From Anaerolineales bacterium (GTDB taxonomy: Bacteria; Chloroflexota; Anaerolineae; 4572-78; J111), in assembly GCA_020634855.1 (NCBI GenBank), contig JACKAU010000006.1, positions 248,001-312,000 on the forward strand: a DNA stretch of 64,000 nucleotides. Reading direction: 5' to 3'. Shown one piece after another: positions 10,679-19,222 of the stretch. Made by a program: the position numbers and the translations under genes. Position 1 is the stretch's first letter; every line of letters starts with the position of its first letter. The notes under the pieces were generated by a model that was given only the letters and a program-made list of their open reading frames with translations, made no database searches and was not told the origin of the DNA.

Positions 10679-10687
10679 AGTATATCA
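10679..10687 (-). promoter_or_regulatory. Candidate extended -10 for the surface protein gene
   Basis: On the minus strand TGATATACT matches an extended -10 (TGnTATAAT-like). It lies about 120 nt upstream of the ATG at 10558, in the 264-bp gene-free gap 10559-10822. The -35 is weak (TTTTAT, 17 bp upstream). I see nothing else of note in this gap. Confidence 0.35.
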
Positions 10688-10822
10688 TATCTTACCCGGT
10701 CATAAAAGGTTCGCGAGGAAATAGAGTGCGTTAAGGAACACTAAATTTTTTATCTTTTATTGGTGTAGCTTCGTGTCCTTCGTGGATCAAACTTCTTGCT
10801 TTTTTGGTTAGACGTGGCTTGG

Positions 10823-11665
10823 TTAGATACTAATCACCCTATCCATCAACTGCTGGAGCTTTTCCATGGTATCGGTTTCGGGTAACGGGGTATAGATCAT
10901 GAGTTTGAGATCGGGCATAGCCGGCACCTGCAAGGTTGTATGCTCAAACATCAGACACCCTACCCGCGGATGATCTATGTCTTTCCGGGCATCAACGCGA
11001 CTACTTACATCGTGACGGGGCCACCAAGCCCGAAACTCAGGGCTGACGCGCTCTAAATCAGCGATCAAGCGTTTGAACCATTCTTCATGGACACAATGGG
11101 CACTATCCGCCCGGAATTCCGCCAGGACTCTCTGCGCGGTCTGCTCCCACTTAGTGACGTATTGCCGCTTCTTCGGATCAGCAAAAATACGCCAGATAGC
11201 ATTATATTCATAGGGCGGCACCAACTCTGACAACAAGAAGACATGTTCGGCAGCGGTGTTCCAGGCGAGATAATTCCAACGACGACCCAGAATATAGGCC
11301 GGAATAGGATCGAGCGCGTCAAGGACACGACATAACGCCGGGCTTACCTGCTCATCAGATAGGGGTGATTCGACGAGGGGTTGCTGATTCGCCAGTAAGA
11401 AAAGGTGTTGCTGTTCGTCGGGGGTCAGTTGTAACGCCCCAGCAATGCTCTGAAGCACCTCCCTTGACGGGTTAATATCGCGTCCTTGCTCTAACATGGT
11501 ATACCAGGAAACGCCCACATTGGCGAGCTGCGCCACCTCTTCACGCCGTAAGCCCGGAGTGCGTCGCCGCCCACCGGGGATCATCCCGACCTGTTCAGGT
11601 GAGAGGCGCGTCCGTCGAGTACGTAGAAAATCGGCCAGACCCTGTCTGCGTTGTTCGTCGCTCAT
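10823..11665 (-). CDS. XRE-family regulator with MmyB-like ligand-binding domain
   Basis: 280 residues. An N-terminal helix-turn-helix (about residues 8-75, with the typical RRRTPGLRREEVAQLANVGVSWYTMLEQGR) is followed by an MmyB-type PAS-like ligand-binding domain (about 105-270, with WNYLAWNTAAEHVF). MmyB-type proteins are cytoplasmic regulators, mostly actinobacterial and chloroflexal, that often control an adjacent divergent oxidoreductase and are thought to bind a lipid or small molecule. It is divergent from the aldo/keto reductase at 11808, with a 142-bp shared gap containing paired palindromic sites. I infer that it regulates that gene and itself. Confidence 0.9.
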   Translation of the reverse strand: MSDEQRRQGLADFLRTRRTRLSPEQVGMIPGGRRRTPGLRREEVAQLANVGVSWYTMLEQGRDINPSREVLQSIAGALQLTPDEQQHLFLLANQQPLVESPLSDEQVSPALCRVLDALDPIPAYILGRRWNYLAWNTAAEHVFLLSELVPPYEYNAIWRIFADPKKRQYVTKWEQTAQRVLAEFRADSAHCVHEEWFKRLIADLERVSPEFRAWWPRHDVSSRVDARKDIDHPRVGCLMFEHTTLQVPAMPDLKLMIYTPLPETDTMEKLQQLMDRVISI

Positions 11666-11697
11666 CGTTATCGTTATTCCTTATCCTGATAGTTTTA

Positions 11698-11730
11698 ATC
11701 ATACGATAAAGAGGCTCTGGTCATATGATA
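11698..11730. promoter_or_regulatory. Paired ATCATAnGAT-type sites, candidate operator of the MmyB regulator
   Basis: ATCATACGAT at 11698-11707 and TCATATGATA at 11721-11730 are near-identical palindromic half-sites spaced 23 bp (about two helical turns). They sit in the divergent gap just upstream of a TATTATACT -10-like sequence (about 11740) that would drive the reductase. The arrangement suits a dimeric helix-turn-helix repressor, but no binding evidence exists. Confidence 0.45.
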
Positions 11731-11807
11731 GTCCGCCTATTATACTCGTAAGCATATTACATCTCATAATTGGTGTTATTCCATTCAAAGAAAGAGGATT
11801 TTGTTCT

Positions 11808-12704
11808 ATGGCATCACAGATAGCCAATCAATCTAATCAACTTCCGGCCGCAACCGCAGGGACATTCACCATGGCCGAGGGTCTAACGGTCACTCGGATG
11901 GGGTACGGCGCGATGCAGTTGGCCGGCCCGCACGTGTTTGGCCCACCCGCCGACCGGGCCGCCGCCGTAGCCGTCCTGCGCGAGGTCGTGGCCTTAGGTA
12001 TCACGCACATTGACACCAGTGATTACTACGGCCCGTACGTCACCAACCAGATCATCAAGCAGGCTCTGCACCCTTATCCGGATGATCTACACCTCGTCAC
12101 CAAGGTGGGCGCACGGCGAGATGCCGAGGGCAATTGGCTCCAGGCGCTGGCTCCTGATCAGTTACGCCAGGCCGTGTACGATAACTTGGATCATTTGGGG
12201 CTGGATGTACTCGATGTGGTCAACCTGCGTGTCGGCGGGTTAGGAAGCCCCGAGCCAGGCTCGGTTGCCGAGCCGTTCAGTGTACTGGCGCAGTTGCAGC
12301 AAGAAGGACTGATCAAGCACCTCGGTATCAGTACCGTCAATGCCGAGCAGATTGCCGAGGCCCAGACGATCGCGCCGGTTGTGTGCGTGCAGAACTTCTA
12401 CAACATCGCCAACCGGGCCGACGATGATCTGATCGACTCGCTCGCTGCCCAGGGTATCGCCTACGTGCCCTACTTCCCGCTCGGCGGCTTCTCTCCGCTT
12501 CAATCCGACAAGCTAAGCTCCGTCGCTGCCCGCCTCGGCACCACCCCGATGGCCGTTGCCCTGGCGTGGCTGCTCCAGCGCTCACCGAACATCCTGCTCA
12601 TCCCCGGTACTTCATCCGTCGCCCATCTGCACGAGAATGTTAGCGGGGCTGCGCTGACCCTGTCTGAGGAGGACATCACCGAACTAAACAGCATTGCCGC
12701 CTGA
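11808..12704 (+). CDS. Aldo/keto reductase family oxidoreductase
   Basis: 298 residues from ATG 11808 (MASQIANQSN), preceded by AAGAGGA. NAD(P)H-dependent TIM-barrel reductase. The family Asp and Tyr are seen in HIDTSDYYG and the Lys in LVTKVG. At the position where most family members have the catalytic His, this protein has Asn (DVVNLRVGG), as I recall for an actinobacterial/chloroflexal subgroup. The C-terminal cofactor-binding segment (IPGTSSVAHLHEN) is intact. It is divergent from, and probably controlled by, the MmyB regulator at 10823. The substrate is unknown. An in-frame extension upstream of 11808 exists but overlaps the regulatory gap, so I do not use it. Confidence 0.9.
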   Translation: MASQIANQSNQLPAATAGTFTMAEGLTVTRMGYGAMQLAGPHVFGPPADRAAAVAVLREVVALGITHIDTSDYYGPYVTNQIIKQALHPYPDDLHLVTKVGARRDAEGNWLQALAPDQLRQAVYDNLDHLGLDVLDVVNLRVGGLGSPEPGSVAEPFSVLAQLQQEGLIKHLGISTVNAEQIAEAQTIAPVVCVQNFYNIANRADDDLIDSLAAQGIAYVPYFPLGGFSPLQSDKLSSVAARLGTTPMAVALAWLLQRSPNILLIPGTSSVAHLHENVSGAALTLSEEDITELNSIAA

Positions 12705-12799
12705 TTTCGGCTATTGCGCGACCTGCAAGCAGAACCACCACAATTTGATCGCCCGTAAAAGTAGATTATCATAGGTCTAAACCTAACCGGAGTCATACT

Positions 12800-14125
12800 A
12801 TGTCACACAAACATCGAAACATTCTCTACCTTCACTCGCACGATACGGGCCGGTATATCCAACCTTACGGCCATGCCGTACCCACGCCGCATCTGCAGCA
12901 ATTGGCCGAAGAAGGCGTCTTATTTCGCCGGGCGTTCAGTGCGGCCCCGACCTGCTCGCCCAGCCGGGCCTGTTTGCTGACCGGGCAGTCGGCTCATTCC
13001 AACGGCATGCTGGGTTTGGCCCATCGCGGCTTTGCCCTGAACGATTACCAGCAGCACTTGGTCCATACCCTGCGCCGGGCGGGATACTACTCGGCCTTGG
13101 TCGGTATCCAGCACATTGCCGCAGATACAGCCGCCATCGGCTATGACGCGTGGCCGGACGAGCCGTGGTGTGGGCCGCGGAGTGAAACCTTCCATCAAGA
13201 CGTTGTAAACAAGGCGGTCGATTTTCTCACCCATGCGCCCCAACAACCCTTCTTTCTGTCAGTGGGCTTTTTTGAAACGCACCGCGAATTTCCGGAACCG
13301 GCAGCTACAGACAGCCCGACTTACACGCTGGTTCCGCCCACCTTGCCGGACACCCCGGCCACGCGGCTGGACATGGCCCGCTACAAAGCCAGCGCCCGCC
13401 TTTTAGATCAAGGTATGGGCGCTGTATTGACCGCCTTGCAATCGGCGGGGCTGGCCGACAGCACCTTGGTCATCTGTACCACCGATCACGGACTGGCTTT
13501 TCCGGGGATGAAGACCACCCTGACCGATCACGGTCTCGGCGTGATGCTGATTATGCGCGGTCCCGACGGGTTCAACGGGGGGCGGGTACTCGACGCGATG
13601 GTATCTCAGGTTGACCTGTTTCCGACCCTGTGTGAGTGGCTGGCCATTGAACCGCCCCCGTGGTTACAGGGTCAATCCATGCTGCCCCTCATCCGCGACG
13701 AGGTTGCTGAAATTAACGAGGCGATATTTGGCGAGGTCAACTACCATGCCGCCTACGAACCGCAGCGGGCGGTCCGCACCCAGCGCTGGAAATATATCCG
13801 GCGCTACGACCACCGCCGCCGGCCGGTACTGCCTAATATTGATGATAGCCTCAGCAAAGACGTTTGGTTGGCCTATGGGTTCGATCAACGGCCTGTGGCG
13901 GCCGAGCAACTCTATGATCTCATGTTCGACCCGACCGAAGCCCATAATTTGGCCGATGATCCCGCTATGGCCGAAGTGCTCGATGATATGCGCGGGCGAT
14001 TAAATCGCTGGATGCAAGCCACCGACGATCCCTTGCTGCAAGGCCCCATTGCGCCGCCGCCGGGCGCGGTCTTTAATGATCCGGATGGGTTGTCCCCCAA
14101 AGAACCGGTCCTGAGGAGTTCTTGA
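12800..14125 (+). CDS. Sulfatase (alkaline phosphatase superfamily; heparan-N-sulfatase-like)
   Basis: 441 residues from ATG 12800 with CCGGAG upstream. The sulfatase signature C-x-P-x-R is present as TCSPSRACLLTGQ, with Cys52 the residue to be converted to formylglycine by a maturase encoded elsewhere. N-terminal NILYLHSHDTGRY supplies metal ligands, and TTDHGLAFPGMKTTLTDHG supplies the second metal and substrate set. The C-terminal part (LYDLMFDPTEAHNLADDP) is typical of sulfatases. There is no signal peptide, so it is probably cytoplasmic. It hydrolyses sulfate esters or N-sulfates, but the substrate cannot be deduced. The 95-bp gap from the aldo/keto reductase allows cotranscription. Confidence 0.92.
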   Translation: MSHKHRNILYLHSHDTGRYIQPYGHAVPTPHLQQLAEEGVLFRRAFSAAPTCSPSRACLLTGQSAHSNGMLGLAHRGFALNDYQQHLVHTLRRAGYYSALVGIQHIAADTAAIGYDAWPDEPWCGPRSETFHQDVVNKAVDFLTHAPQQPFFLSVGFFETHREFPEPAATDSPTYTLVPPTLPDTPATRLDMARYKASARLLDQGMGAVLTALQSAGLADSTLVICTTDHGLAFPGMKTTLTDHGLGVMLIMRGPDGFNGGRVLDAMVSQVDLFPTLCEWLAIEPPPWLQGQSMLPLIRDEVAEINEAIFGEVNYHAAYEPQRAVRTQRWKYIRRYDHRRRPVLPNIDDSLSKDVWLAYGFDQRPVAAEQLYDLMFDPTEAHNLADDPAMAEVLDDMRGRLNRWMQATDDPLLQGPIAPPPGAVFNDPDGLSPKEPVLRSS

Positions 14126-14150
14126 GCTAATAACGGTATTTTATCGCCAT

Positions 14151-14304
14151 ATTTAACCCCAGTTGCCATCTTGCGGAAAAAAGACCTTTAGGGTTTCCAA
14201 AAGGGTCTTATCTCGACCTAAATTTGGATATCTAAGGCCAATTCTTGTCAAAATTAGGGCCAAAACCCTAAAGGTCTGGAAGGGTAGCAACTTGAGTTAT
14301 TTAA
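14151..14304 (+). repeat. 154-bp MITE-like inverted-repeat element, copy 1
   Basis: The outer ends TTTAACCCCAGTTGCCA and (complement) TAACTCAAGTTGCTACC are imperfect inverted repeats. Inside them a second pair, GACCTTTAGGGTTT (14183-14196) and AAACCCTAAAGGTC (14263-14276), is a perfect inverted repeat bounding 94 bp. The same outer ends and the same total length recur in opposite orientation at 19223-19376. No coding capacity, so any mobility would depend on a transposase elsewhere. It starts 25 bp after the sulfatase stop. Confidence 0.75.
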
Positions 14305-14403
14305 TTCAGCGTGGTGCATCAGCGTCCCCTAAAACCGATTGCATCACAAGCCATTCGCCTTTGCCTACTGTAAAACGTGGATGGCTCCACTGATAAACTC
14401 GCT

Positions 14404-14682
14404 TTTGACCGGCTGAAAGGGGTCGTTTGACCGGCTGAAACTCCTCCTTTGACCGGCTGAAAGGGGGCGTTTGACCGGCTGAAACGCTTACTTTGACCGG
14501 CTGAAACGCTTACTTTGACCGGCTGAAAGAGATAGTTTGACCGGTTCAAAGTCCTACTTTGACCGGTTGAAACGCTTACTTTGACCGGCTGGACTCGGTT
14601 GGTTCTAGGCGTAAACAAAAATGATTTCAGCCTAAAGTAAAAATGATTTCAGGCTGAAACAAAAATGTTTTTAGGCTTGAGA
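14404..14682. repeat. 22-bp-period tandem array (iteron-like)
   Basis: Nine units start at exactly 22-bp steps from 14404 to 14580. Each has a conserved 15-bp core (TTTGACCGGCTGAAA, with TTTGACCGGTTCAAA and TTTGACCGGTTGAAA variants) and a variable 7-bp spacer (CGCTTAC three times). Three more AT-rich units (AAAAATGATTTCAG) follow at 14617, 14639 and 14661, again 22 bp apart. The core is nearly palindromic (TTTnAnCCGGnTnAAA), and a 22-bp period puts every unit on the same face of the helix. This suggests a cooperative protein-binding array or slippage repeat. The 687-bp gap 14126-14812 otherwise holds only the flanking inverted-repeat elements. Confidence 0.85.
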
Positions 14683-14700
14683 ATTAGACTGCACGTTAAA

Positions 14701-14795
14701 GACCTGACAGGTTTTCGAAGATATCGTCTGGAGTAGTTTACGGCCAACCGCCTCTATATTTACAGGCTACCTTATCCTTTAAAACCTGTCAGGTC
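14701..14795. repeat. ACCTGACAGGT inverted-repeat element, copy b
   Basis: GACCTGACAGGTTTT at 14701-14715 and its exact complement AAAACCTGTCAGGTC at 14781-14795 bound 95 bp. Each arm itself contains the palindrome ACCTGACAGGT. Same family as 19249-19342, 31305-31402 and 37231-37326. Confidence 0.85.
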
Positions 14796-14812
14796 TGGTC
14801 TGGGCCGGCCCG

Positions 14813-15532
14813 TTACTGTACAATCAGCACTTTACTGTACTTACCGCTGCGCACGGCGTGCTTGCCAAAGCGGGCGCGAACCTCTAGCTGATATAGCCCC
14901 GGTGGTAAATCGGGCGGCACGACAAACACCAGCTTACGACCCTTATTATGGCCCACATCGTCAATACGGATGGGGGGACCCACCGGCTCCGGGTCGGCGC
15001 TGCTTTGAACCGGGGTTAGAAAGATACCCTGGCTGGGGTCATTCTCATCAAATTTTAGGCCGGTACCGTGGATAGTGGCTATCCGTCCGGGCCAGAGAAC
15101 GTTAGAGGCGGTCGGGGCGTTGCCGGATGTGCAGCGGTTAATTATGGGGTGGGGCAGCACCATCTTCCGTTTTCTGGGGTGGACCTGGCCTTCAAACCCG
15201 TCTTTGAGCGGATCGCCCACGGCGATGTTAAGCTCAATCTTATGGCGTTGATAGTCGAATTTATCGTCAGGCGACGCAAAGGTGCCCTTGATGGTGATGC
15301 TAAAGACGGCAAAAGGGGTCTCAATTTTGTAACCGTCTACTAACAAAAATATCAACGTTCTGAGAAACTCACCAAAGACGGCAATCATAATGGCCTTACT
15401 AAGACCGGAATTAAACGTGACCATATGATTGATCACGTCGTCCAAGTCGAGTGTCCGCTGGTGTTGAACTCTGGCCCGGTAGTCAGCTCCGCTGGGTAGG
15501 TTGTATTCGTGAAGTTTGTAATCGATTGACAT
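14813..15532 (-). CDS. HU-like N-domain protein with C-terminal TIG/DUF4469-like domain
   Basis: 239 residues from ATG 15532 (MSIDYKLHEY). An in-frame extension to 15652 is possible but lacks conserved sequence. Residues about 1-130 resemble the HU-like DNA-binding fold seen in DUF4469 proteins, mainly of Bacteroidota (DLDDVINHMV..., IETPFAVFSITIKGTF). Residues about 145-239 form an IPT/TIG-like beta sandwich (PGRIATIHGTGLKFDE..., PPGLYQLEVRARFG). The function of the family is not established; nucleoid or DNA binding is inferred from the N-domain. Its 3' end adjoins inverted-repeat copy b. It is divergent from the ABC importer at 15730. Confidence 0.7.
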   Translation of the reverse strand: MSIDYKLHEYNLPSGADYRARVQHQRTLDLDDVINHMVTFNSGLSKAIMIAVFGEFLRTLIFLLVDGYKIETPFAVFSITIKGTFASPDDKFDYQRHKIELNIAVGDPLKDGFEGQVHPRKRKMVLPHPIINRCTSGNAPTASNVLWPGRIATIHGTGLKFDENDPSQGIFLTPVQSSADPEPVGPPIRIDDVGHNKGRKLVFVVPPDLPPGLYQLEVRARFGKHAVRSGKYSKVLIVQ

Positions 15533-15729
15533 GGTGAGGCTCCTGTCTCTAGTTTTAAAAGGAACGGTAGGTAATATATTTAAGGATATCGCACAATGCC
15601 TAATTTGTGAACTGCCGGCCCCTAAACTCCACCAACTCCATAAACTCCACAAACTCTATTGACAAATTACCAGAGTAGGGTATCCTACTAGCCGCCACAA
15701 CTTGGTTATTAGAGAAACGAACGGTCACC

Positions 15730-16860
15730 GTGGAAAGCACCAAAACTGGGCCAGGCGGCCCCACTACCGGCAAAGAAGAGACGATACCGCAACCGGCCGA
15801 ACAGCGCTGGTCACGTTGGATTCTGTGGAGCGTGCTGGCGCTGATCATTTTATTGGCGGTGGTGTTTCGCCAGCCGTTGATTGAGCAGTTGGGCGCGACC
15901 TCGTGGAACATCTGGCTGGGGGCGGTGGCGCAGGGGCTGGGGTATGGCGCGGTGGCGATTGGCGTCTATTTAACCTTCCGCATTCTCGACTTCCCCGACT
16001 TGACCATCGACGGCAGTTTTCCGCTGGGCGCAGCCATTGCTTCGGCCATGATTATCGCCGGGTGGAGCGCCTATCTATCGTTGCCGGCGGCCTTTATCGG
16101 CGGCGCGCTGGCCGGCGTGGCCACCGGGCTGATCCATACCCGGCTCAACATCAACGGCCTGCTGGCCTCTATTTTGGTGCTGACCGGGGCCTTTACCATC
16201 AATTTGCGGATTATGGGCCAGTCCAACATTCCGCTGCTGGAAGCCGAGACCATCTTTTCACCGTTCAAACCCTTCTTTCGCAATCTATTTATTGAACAGT
16301 GGGACCGGGCCTGGCTGCGGGTTCACACCAACGTCCTGTCCATCGTCATTTTTTTACTGCTCATCATCCTGATCAAATTGACCATCGATTGGTTCTTACA
16401 TACGGAAAGCGGCCTGGCCATGCGGGCCACCGGCGACAACCCGCAGATGATCCGGGCCTTGGGCGTTAACACCGACACCATGAAAATCTTGGGGCTGGCC
16501 ATTTCCAACGGGCTGGTCGGGTTGTCCGGGGCGCTGCTGGCCCAATACCAGGGCTTTGCCGATGTCAATGTTGGGGCGGGCCTGATCATTGCCGGGCTGG
16601 CGGCGGTCATCATCGGCGAGACGCTGTTCCGGCCCAAAACCATTGCCTGGGCCACTTTTGCGGTCGTGGTCGGTATGATTATTTACCGGCTGGCCATTGC
16701 GCTGGCCCTGATTATCGAAATCCCGCTGCCCGGAACAGGGAACAGCATCAAGCTAGAACCGACCGACGTGAAGCTGGCGACGGCGCTGCTGGTGTTGGTG
16801 GCGCTGGCTATCCCCCAAATTCAACGACAGCGCCGGCATCGGCGAGCGAGTAAGGGGTAG
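15730..16860 (+). CDS. ABC transporter permease (COG4120, amino-acid/aromatic uptake type)
   Basis: 376 residues from GTG 15730. The first ~40 residues are polar, followed by about eight to nine hydrophobic helices. GLGYGAVAIGVYLTFRILDFPDLTIDGSFPLGAA is the hallmark start of the LivH-like permease fold used in YckA/TrpY-type importers, and ATGDNPQMIRALGVNTDTMKILGLAISNG is the conserved coupling region. First gene of a three-gene importer: the ATPase starts 2 nt after its stop, and the binding lipoprotein follows at 17914. COG4120/COG1101/COG2984 systems have been linked to tryptophan or tyrosine uptake; the substrate here is inferred only. Confidence 0.9.
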   Translation: MESTKTGPGGPTTGKEETIPQPAEQRWSRWILWSVLALIILLAVVFRQPLIEQLGATSWNIWLGAVAQGLGYGAVAIGVYLTFRILDFPDLTIDGSFPLGAAIASAMIIAGWSAYLSLPAAFIGGALAGVATGLIHTRLNINGLLASILVLTGAFTINLRIMGQSNIPLLEAETIFSPFKPFFRNLFIEQWDRAWLRVHTNVLSIVIFLLLIILIKLTIDWFLHTESGLAMRATGDNPQMIRALGVNTDTMKILGLAISNGLVGLSGALLAQYQGFADVNVGAGLIIAGLAAVIIGETLFRPKTIAWATFAVVVGMIIYRLAIALALIIEIPLPGTGNSIKLEPTDVKLATALLVLVALAIPQIQRQRRHRRASKG

Positions 16861-16862
16861 CC

Positions 16863-17663
16863 ATGCTCAAGTTGACCGACCTCAGCATAGTTTTCCACGC
16901 CGGCAGTATCAACGAAGTGCGCGCCCTGACCGGCGTCAACCTGCACCTGTCGCCCGGCGAGTTTGTGAGCGTGATCGGCTCCAACGGGGCCGGTAAATCG
17001 ACCTTACTGAACACCATTGCCGGCGTTTTTCCCGTCACTCAGGGTGAAGTGACGATCAACGGCCAGGACGTAACCGGCTGGCCGGAGTATCGCCGGGCCG
17101 CTATGGTGGGCCGGGTCTTTCAAGACCCGCTGCTGGGGACGGCCGCCTCGATGACCATTGAGCAAAATCTGACGCTGGCCATCAAACGGGGCCAGCGGCG
17201 CGGTCTGCGGCGGGGCGTCACCCCTCACCTGCGGGCGCGGTTCCGCGAGGCGCTGGCCCAGTTCGGCCTGGGGCTGGAAGATCGGCTCGACGCCAGGGTG
17301 CGGCTGCTATCCGGCGGTCAACGCCAAACGTTAACGCTGCTGATGGCCACGCTGGCTCAACCCAAGGTGCTGCTGTTAGACGAACACACCGCTGCCCTCG
17401 ACCCGGCCACAGCCCACCGGATTGTGACCATGACCAATGATATTGTGGGGCAAACCCACTTGACCACGCTGATGGTCACCCACAACATGAAGCAGGCGCT
17501 GGAAATGGGCAGTCGCACCCTGATGATGCACAACGGGGAGATTTTGTTCGATTTTACCGGACAGGAACGGGCCAACCTGACTGTGGCCGGGCTGCTCGAT
17601 ATGTTCGCCAAGGTCCGCCAGCAGGAGTTGACCGATGATCGCCTGCTGCTGGCCGACCCTTAA
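16863..17663 (+). CDS. ABC transporter ATP-binding protein (COG1101)
   Basis: 266 residues. Walker A GSNGAGKSTLL, Q-loop VFQDPLLGTAASM, signature LLSGGQRQTL, Walker B KVLLLDEHTAALDP and the switch His in LMVTHNMKQAL are all present, so it should be an active ATPase. It pairs with the permease at 15730, with a 2-nt gap suggesting translational coupling, and with the lipoprotein at 17914. Peripheral on the inner face of the membrane. Confidence 0.93.
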   Translation: MLKLTDLSIVFHAGSINEVRALTGVNLHLSPGEFVSVIGSNGAGKSTLLNTIAGVFPVTQGEVTINGQDVTGWPEYRRAAMVGRVFQDPLLGTAASMTIEQNLTLAIKRGQRRGLRRGVTPHLRARFREALAQFGLGLEDRLDARVRLLSGGQRQTLTLLMATLAQPKVLLLDEHTAALDPATAHRIVTMTNDIVGQTHLTTLMVTHNMKQALEMGSRTLMMHNGEILFDFTGQERANLTVAGLLDMFAKVRQQELTDDRLLLADP

Positions 17664-17684
17664 AAAATATGTAATGTTCAATTG

Positions 17685-17875
17685 TGCTAACGGACATAGC
17701 CTCGATTTGGTCAAGACGTCGATGCTCCCTGACCACCGACTGACGACCGGTGACCGCTGAATTTCAACGAACATACCGGATTTTCGGCGGTCGGCGGTCG
17801 GCGAGCAGCGGTCTATCGGCTTAACGTCAATTTTGAAGGCTGGTATTGATCAAGCTGAAAAAGTGTCCGTTAGCA
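17685..17875. repeat. 191-bp element with 12-bp terminal inverted repeats
   Basis: TGCTAACGGACA (17685-17696) and TGTCCGTTAGCA (17864-17875) are perfect inverted repeats. Inside, CGACTGACGACCGGTGACC faces GGCGGTCGGCGGTCGGCGAG, a second imperfect pair. The element fills the gap between the ATPase and the lipoprotein gene, so the leader of the binding protein would be read through it. It may be a small mobile element or an mRNA hairpin that uncouples expression of the binding protein. Confidence 0.55.
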
Positions 17876-17913
17876 AAATGTTCAATATATTTTCACTCTT
17901 GGAGGAGAGACCT

Positions 17914-19203
17914 ATGAAACGAATTTTTTTGTTACCCTTACTTATGGTTCTGCTGTTCCTGGCGGCGGCCTGTGGCGGCACAACCGTAGAACAGGCTAAG
18001 GAAAAGGCTCAAGATGCGGCGGCCACAGCCCAGGATGCGGCCGCAGGTGCGGCGGAACAGGCTAAAGAAGCGGTAGCTACGGCCCAGGATGCGGCCGCAG
18101 ACGCGGCGGAAGAGGCCAAAGAAAAGCTAGGAGAGGCTCAGGAACAAGCTAAGGAAGCCGCAGCCGACGCTAAAGATAAGGTGGAAGAGGCCGCGGCGGA
18201 TGTTAAAGAAGCGGTAGAAGACGCCGTCGCGACCGAAGAGGCGATGGATGCAGAGATGGCGGAGGAAGAGGCGGCGATGGCGCCACTGGTTGAAGGTGAC
18301 TATTTAGTGGGCATCATGCGGTTGGTCAGCCATCCGGCGCTGGATGCGGAGCGAGAAGGCGCTATTCAAGCCCTGGCCGAAAACGGCTTCGTCGATGGTG
18401 AAAATCTGTCCATTGACTACCAAAACGCCGAAGGCGATATCGCCACCCTGACCACCATCGCCCAGAAGTTTGTTGATGAGGATGTCGATCTGATTATCGC
18501 GATCACCACGCCGGCGGTGCAAGCGGCTTACAATGTGACCAAGGATTTGGAAGGGCCGCCGATTGTCTTCACCGCCGTGACCGATCCCTACCTGGCCGGC
18601 GTGGCCACTGCCCCGGATGACCACCCGGCCTGGGTGACCGGTATCCAGGGCATGCCCCCGGTTGAAGACGCCATGGCCGTCATCCAAGAAGTGCTGCCCG
18701 ATGTCCAATCCATCGGCATGATCTGGAACACGGCCGAGAAGAACTCCGAAGTCGCCACCTCGATTGCACGGGACACCGCCGCCAAGATGGGCATCGAACT
18801 GGTTGAGGCCAACATCGCCGACTCCAGCGAAGTGCAAACCGCCGCCGAGTCGCTGGCTGCGCAGGGCGTGGATGCCTTCTTTGTCTCAACCGACTCGACC
18901 GTGGTCTCCGGCTTTGAAGCGCTGGTCAAAGTGGCCGAGGAAAATGATATTCCGCTCTTTGCCAACGACCCCGCCTCCTCCGAGCGCGGCGCGGTGGCCG
19001 CATTGGGGCTGGATTACTTCCAAGACGGCCTCGATGCCGGAACCATCGCCGTCACCATTCTCAAGGGCGAGGCTGCGGCCGGCGATATTACCATTGAGCG
19101 TCAACGGGCCGGCCTGCTGGCCGTCAACCTGAAGTCGGTTGTATCGCAAGCGGTTGAACTGCCGGACTCGGTGGTTAATCGCGCGGCTCAGGTGTTTGAT
19201 TGA
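17914..19203 (+). CDS. ABC transporter substrate-binding lipoprotein (TrpX/COG2984) with long Ala-rich helical spacer
   Basis: 429 residues from ATG 17914, with GGAGGAGAG 6 nt upstream. Lipobox LFLAAAC, with the lipidated Cys at about residue 21. Residues about 25-125 are an unusual Ala/Glu/Lys repeat (QAKEKAQDAAATAQDAA, EQAKEAAADAKDKVEE) resembling LEA or apolipoprotein 11-mer amphipathic helices. Residues about 132-429 are the two-lobed COG2984 binding domain (VGIMRLVSHPALDAEREG..., DLIIAITTPAVQAAYN, IPLFANDPASSERGAVAALG). It delivers substrate to the permease and ATPase encoded just upstream. The helical spacer probably lifts the domain off the membrane through the wall. A hairpin terminator follows at 19381. 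Confidence 0.93.
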   Translation: MKRIFLLPLLMVLLFLAAACGGTTVEQAKEKAQDAAATAQDAAAGAAEQAKEAVATAQDAAADAAEEAKEKLGEAQEQAKEAAADAKDKVEEAAADVKEAVEDAVATEEAMDAEMAEEEAAMAPLVEGDYLVGIMRLVSHPALDAEREGAIQALAENGFVDGENLSIDYQNAEGDIATLTTIAQKFVDEDVDLIIAITTPAVQAAYNVTKDLEGPPIVFTAVTDPYLAGVATAPDDHPAWVTGIQGMPPVEDAMAVIQEVLPDVQSIGMIWNTAEKNSEVATSIARDTAAKMGIELVEANIADSSEVQTAAESLAAQGVDAFFVSTDSTVVSGFEALVKVAEENDIPLFANDPASSERGAVAALGLDYFQDGLDAGTIAVTILKGEAAAGDITIERQRAGLLAVNLKSVVSQAVELPDSVVNRAAQVFD

Positions 19204-19222
19204 CACCACGGTCGTTAGGTCA

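Noticed and set aside
14404..14592. The 22-bp array as a CRISPR
   Set aside because: Spacers are only 7 bp and partly identical, repeats are 15 bp, and there are no cas genes.
14319..14618. A minus-strand 99-aa protein over the repeat array
   Set aside because: Its sequence is only the 22-bp repeat read in cycling frames; it has no RBS and no similarity to proteins.
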